This document shows positions 4,957 to 6,298 of a stretch of 6,298 nucleotides of DNA, one piece after another. The translations under genes were made by a program, and so were the position numbers. Location of the stretch: the NCBI GenBank assembly GCA_021161765.1, contig JAGGZZ010000101.1, positions 1-6,298 of the forward strand, given 5' to 3'. Source of the stretch: Candidatus Methanophagales archaeon. GTDB taxonomy: Archaea > Halobacteriota > Syntropharchaeia > Alkanophagales > Methanospirareceae. Under the pieces are notes generated by a model. It was not told the origin of the DNA. It saw only the letters and a program-made list of their open reading frames with translations, and ran no database searches. Within the stretch, counting starts at the first letter, position 1. The number at the start of each line of letters is the position of its first letter.

Positions 4957-5025
4957 AAGATGAAGTGGCTGAAGTCATCAAACGGCGCAGTCGATTTTTA
5001 TAGTGAAATTGCTATATCCTTGAAT

Positions 5026-5055
5026 TTCACCGCAGAGCACACTGAGAACGTAAAG
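5026..5055 (+). repeat. Dispersed repeat, type B, copy 5
   Basis: The unit reads TCACCGCAGAGCACACTGAG followed by AACGTAAAG and has the CAGAG/CTGAG alternation of type B. It aligns with the minus strand of 5164-5198 at about 21 of 29 positions. It lies 69 bases after the nucleotidyltransferase stop, in the spacer between two converging genes. Confidence 0.7.
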
Positions 5056-5065
5056 GCACCAGAAA

Positions 5066-5105
5066 AAATAAATTATGGACACAGATTAACGCAGATTAAC
5101 ACAGA
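5066..5105 (+). repeat. Dispersed repeat, type A, copy 6
   Basis: A full type A unit: AAATAAATTATGGACAC and then AGATTAACGC and AGATTAACAC. It matches copy 2 (1101-1140, minus strand) at 38 of 40 positions. Because this copy does not border a gene, it shows that the A/T-rich head belongs to the repeat itself rather than to the genes at whose ends it also appears. Confidence 0.9.
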
Positions 5106-5163
5106 TGGGGGGTTATACTTTATATACCGCCAGAAAAATCAAACAATGATTGAAACATTCTTA

Positions 5164-5198
5164 AAACTCTGCGTACTCTGCGCTCTCCGCGGTGATAA
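5164..5198 (-). repeat. Dispersed repeat, type B, copy 7
   Basis: Read on the minus strand: TATCACCGCGGAGAGCGCAG, then AGTACGCAGAGTTTT, with the GCAGAG unit repeated. With copy 5 it forms an imperfect inverted pair enclosing type A copy 6 in the convergent spacer 4957-5253. A TATA-like TTTATATA at 5118-5125 lies between them. I see no gene there that I can support: the open frames translate the repeats. Confidence 0.75.
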
Positions 5199-5253
5199 AT
5201 TACTATATTAACTGACTTGCCACTCCCGTCTCCTTAGACTTGAAGCTCATTTC

Positions 5254-6298
5254 TCAGGTCATCTCTTCCAGCACTTCCTTCGCCCTGTCAATTCTCACCT
5301 TCTTCTCGCGCACCAGTATTTCCACAACGCGGTCTATCTGCTCTCCTTTTGCACCTGCCGCTATTGCAACGTTCCGTGCATGCAGCGACATGTGCCCTCG
5401 CTGGATACCTTCGGTTGCCAGTGCGCGCAGCGCAGCGAAATTCTGTGCAAGACCCACGGCAGCGATAATTTCGGCAAGCTCGTTTGCCGTTTTCACGCCA
5501 AGTATCTTGAGATTTGTTTTCGCGGTAGGATGAACTGACGTTGCACCACCAACGATACCGACTGCAATTGGCAGTTCAATCGTTCCCACCAGGTCACGGT
5601 CGCGGTTCTTTTCCCATCTCGTTAATGGCTGGCATTTCCCGGTGATGCTTGCATACGTATGTGCACCCGCCTCAATCGCCCTGAAATCGTTCCCCGTAGC
5701 GATTACAACTGCATCTATACCGTTCATTATACCTTTGTTATGCGTTGCGCATCGGTACGGGTCGGATTTTGCAAATAAGTATGCACTGATGACACGAGCC
5801 ACAACTTCCTCGCTGCCTATTGCATCCTTAGCGAAAACCGCCCTTGCACGCGCTAACCGATACGTTGCAAGATTAGAGATAATTCGCAAATTCGCTTTTC
5901 CGCCTGTGAGCTGCTCAATAAATGGTGCAACCGCTTCAGCCATCGTGTTTACCGCATTCGCACCCATTACGTCCTTAACGTTGACAAGTAAGTGGACAAT
6001 CACCATCGAACCTTCGGCGGTGTCAATGACGTTTACCTCGATGTCTTTTGCACCGCCGCCAAGGTTCACAAGCACGGGGTCTTTTTCGTTTGCGAGTGCT
6101 AAAATTCTGCGCTTAGTTTCAAGAATGGCGAATTTCGCAGCGAACGGGTCGGAAACACCGGTTAATTGGATTTGCCCGATCATTATGGGTTCCGTGGAAC
6201 TGGTCAGGAACCCGCCTTTAGCCCTTGCCATCTTCGCCGCATTGCTTGCCGCTGCGACAACAGAAGGCTCTTCTATCGCCATTGGTATCAGGTAATCA
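5254..6298 (-). CDS. hmgA: Class II 3-hydroxy-3-methylglutaryl-CoA reductase, N-terminus outside window
   Basis: This enzyme reduces HMG-CoA to mevalonate with two molecules of NAD(P)H, the committed step towards the isoprenoid chains of archaeal membrane lipids. The frame is open to the window edge: five codons before the first Met read DYLIP, giving DYLIPMAIEEPSVVAAASNAAK, the known class II substrate-binding segment. So the ATG at 6280-6282 is internal and roughly 75-90 N-terminal residues are missing. Counting from that Met, the catalytic residues are E5 (EEPS), K183 (ATHNKGIMNGID), D199 (GNDFRA) and H301 (GHMSLHARN). They match E83, K267, D283 and H381 of the Pseudomonas mevalonii enzyme. 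DVMGANAVNTMAE (104-116) and NLGGG (73-77) are further class II signatures, and LGVKTANELAEI with ATEGIQRGHM completes the fold. D68 (ANEKD) corresponds to the Asp146 that favours NADH in P. mevalonii, so NADH use is plausible but unproven. The gene converges with the nucleotidyltransferase gene; its promoter is not visible. Confidence 0.96.
   Translation of the reverse strand, partial: DYLIPMAIEEPSVVAAASNAAKMARAKGGFLTSSTEPIMIGQIQLTGVSDPFAAKFAILETKRRILALANEKDPVLVNLGGGAKDIEVNVIDTAEGSMVIVHLLVNVKDVMGANAVNTMAEAVAPFIEQLTGGKANLRIISNLATYRLARARAVFAKDAIGSEEVVARVISAYLFAKSDPYRCATHNKGIMNGIDAVVIATGNDFRAIEAGAHTYASITGKCQPLTRWEKNRDRDLVGTIELPIAVGIVGGATSVHPTAKTNLKILGVKTANELAEIIAAVGLAQNFAALRALATEGIQRGHMSLHARNVAIAAGAKGEQIDRVVEILVREKKVRIDRAKEVLEEMT

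Noticed and set aside
1015..5198. CRISPR array
   Set aside because: The copies are kilobases or hundreds of bases apart, in both orientations, and have no regularly sized spacers and no cas genes.
4960..5211. 83-codon open frame after the nucleotidyltransferase
   Set aside because: Its translation is mainly repeat sequence (HRLTQINTDG from type A, LCVLCALRG from type B), a typical spurious prediction. There is no ribosome-binding site and no known domain.
5146..5211. Short ATG frame behind the TATA-like sequence at 5118-5125
   Set aside because: It would encode 21 residues, largely from type B repeat copy 7, with no sign of being a gene.
5240..6295. Plus-strand open frames over hmgA (5240-5533 and 5642-6295)
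   Set aside because: Both are antisense shadows of the strongly conserved class II HMG-CoA reductase frame and have no recognisable domains.

Overview
The window looks archaeal and comes from a methanogen-like or methane/alkane-oxidising euryarchaeal lineage. The main evidence is a complete mfnB (methanofuran biosynthesis) and a mevalonate-pathway HMG-CoA reductase. Supporting evidence is an archaeal-type TrmJ, a NosD-like parallel beta-helix surface protein of the kind abundant in Methanosarcina-like and ANME genomes, and TATA boxes giving very short leaders. The HMG-CoA reductase is class II, as in Archaeoglobus, rather than the class I enzyme of most methanogens. An ANME-1/Syntrophoarchaeum/Archaeoglobus-like relative is therefore my best guess, but that is inference.

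Layout: positions 1-190 hold the 3' end of rpiA (ribose-5-phosphate isomerase A). mfnB follows at 230-943 behind its own TATA box. A repeat-bearing spacer (944-1192) leads to an orphan PflA-like radical SAM gene (1193-2206), then trmJ (2290-3087). Another spacer carries a repeat and a doubtful mini-ORF. It is followed by a secreted beta-helix protein (3254-3994) whose last part (3995-4242) is out of frame. A HepT-like/MNT chimeric nucleotidyltransferase follows (4291-4956). A repeat-filled convergent spacer (4957-5253) separates it from the minus-strand hmgA, whose 5' end lies beyond the window.

rpiA, mfnB, trmJ and hmgA are housekeeping genes of sugar-phosphate, C1-coenzyme, tRNA-modification and isoprenoid-lipid metabolism. 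Radical SAM, beta-helix and HEPN/MNT genes are accessory in character. The plus-strand genes are mostly separated by spacers with their own promoter-like signals, so I do not see one long operon.

The most unusual content is non-coding. A dispersed repeat family (type A, about 40 bp with a 10-bp internal period; type B, with a period near 9 bp) occurs at seven places. Two inverted type A copies, identical at 38 of 40 positions, exactly bracket the radical SAM gene. Copies of the repeat also supply the last codons and stop codons of two unrelated genes, in two different frames. Separately, two hairpins at 2263-2289 and 4241-4267 share one architecture and differ by compensated base changes, which suggests selection on the structure.
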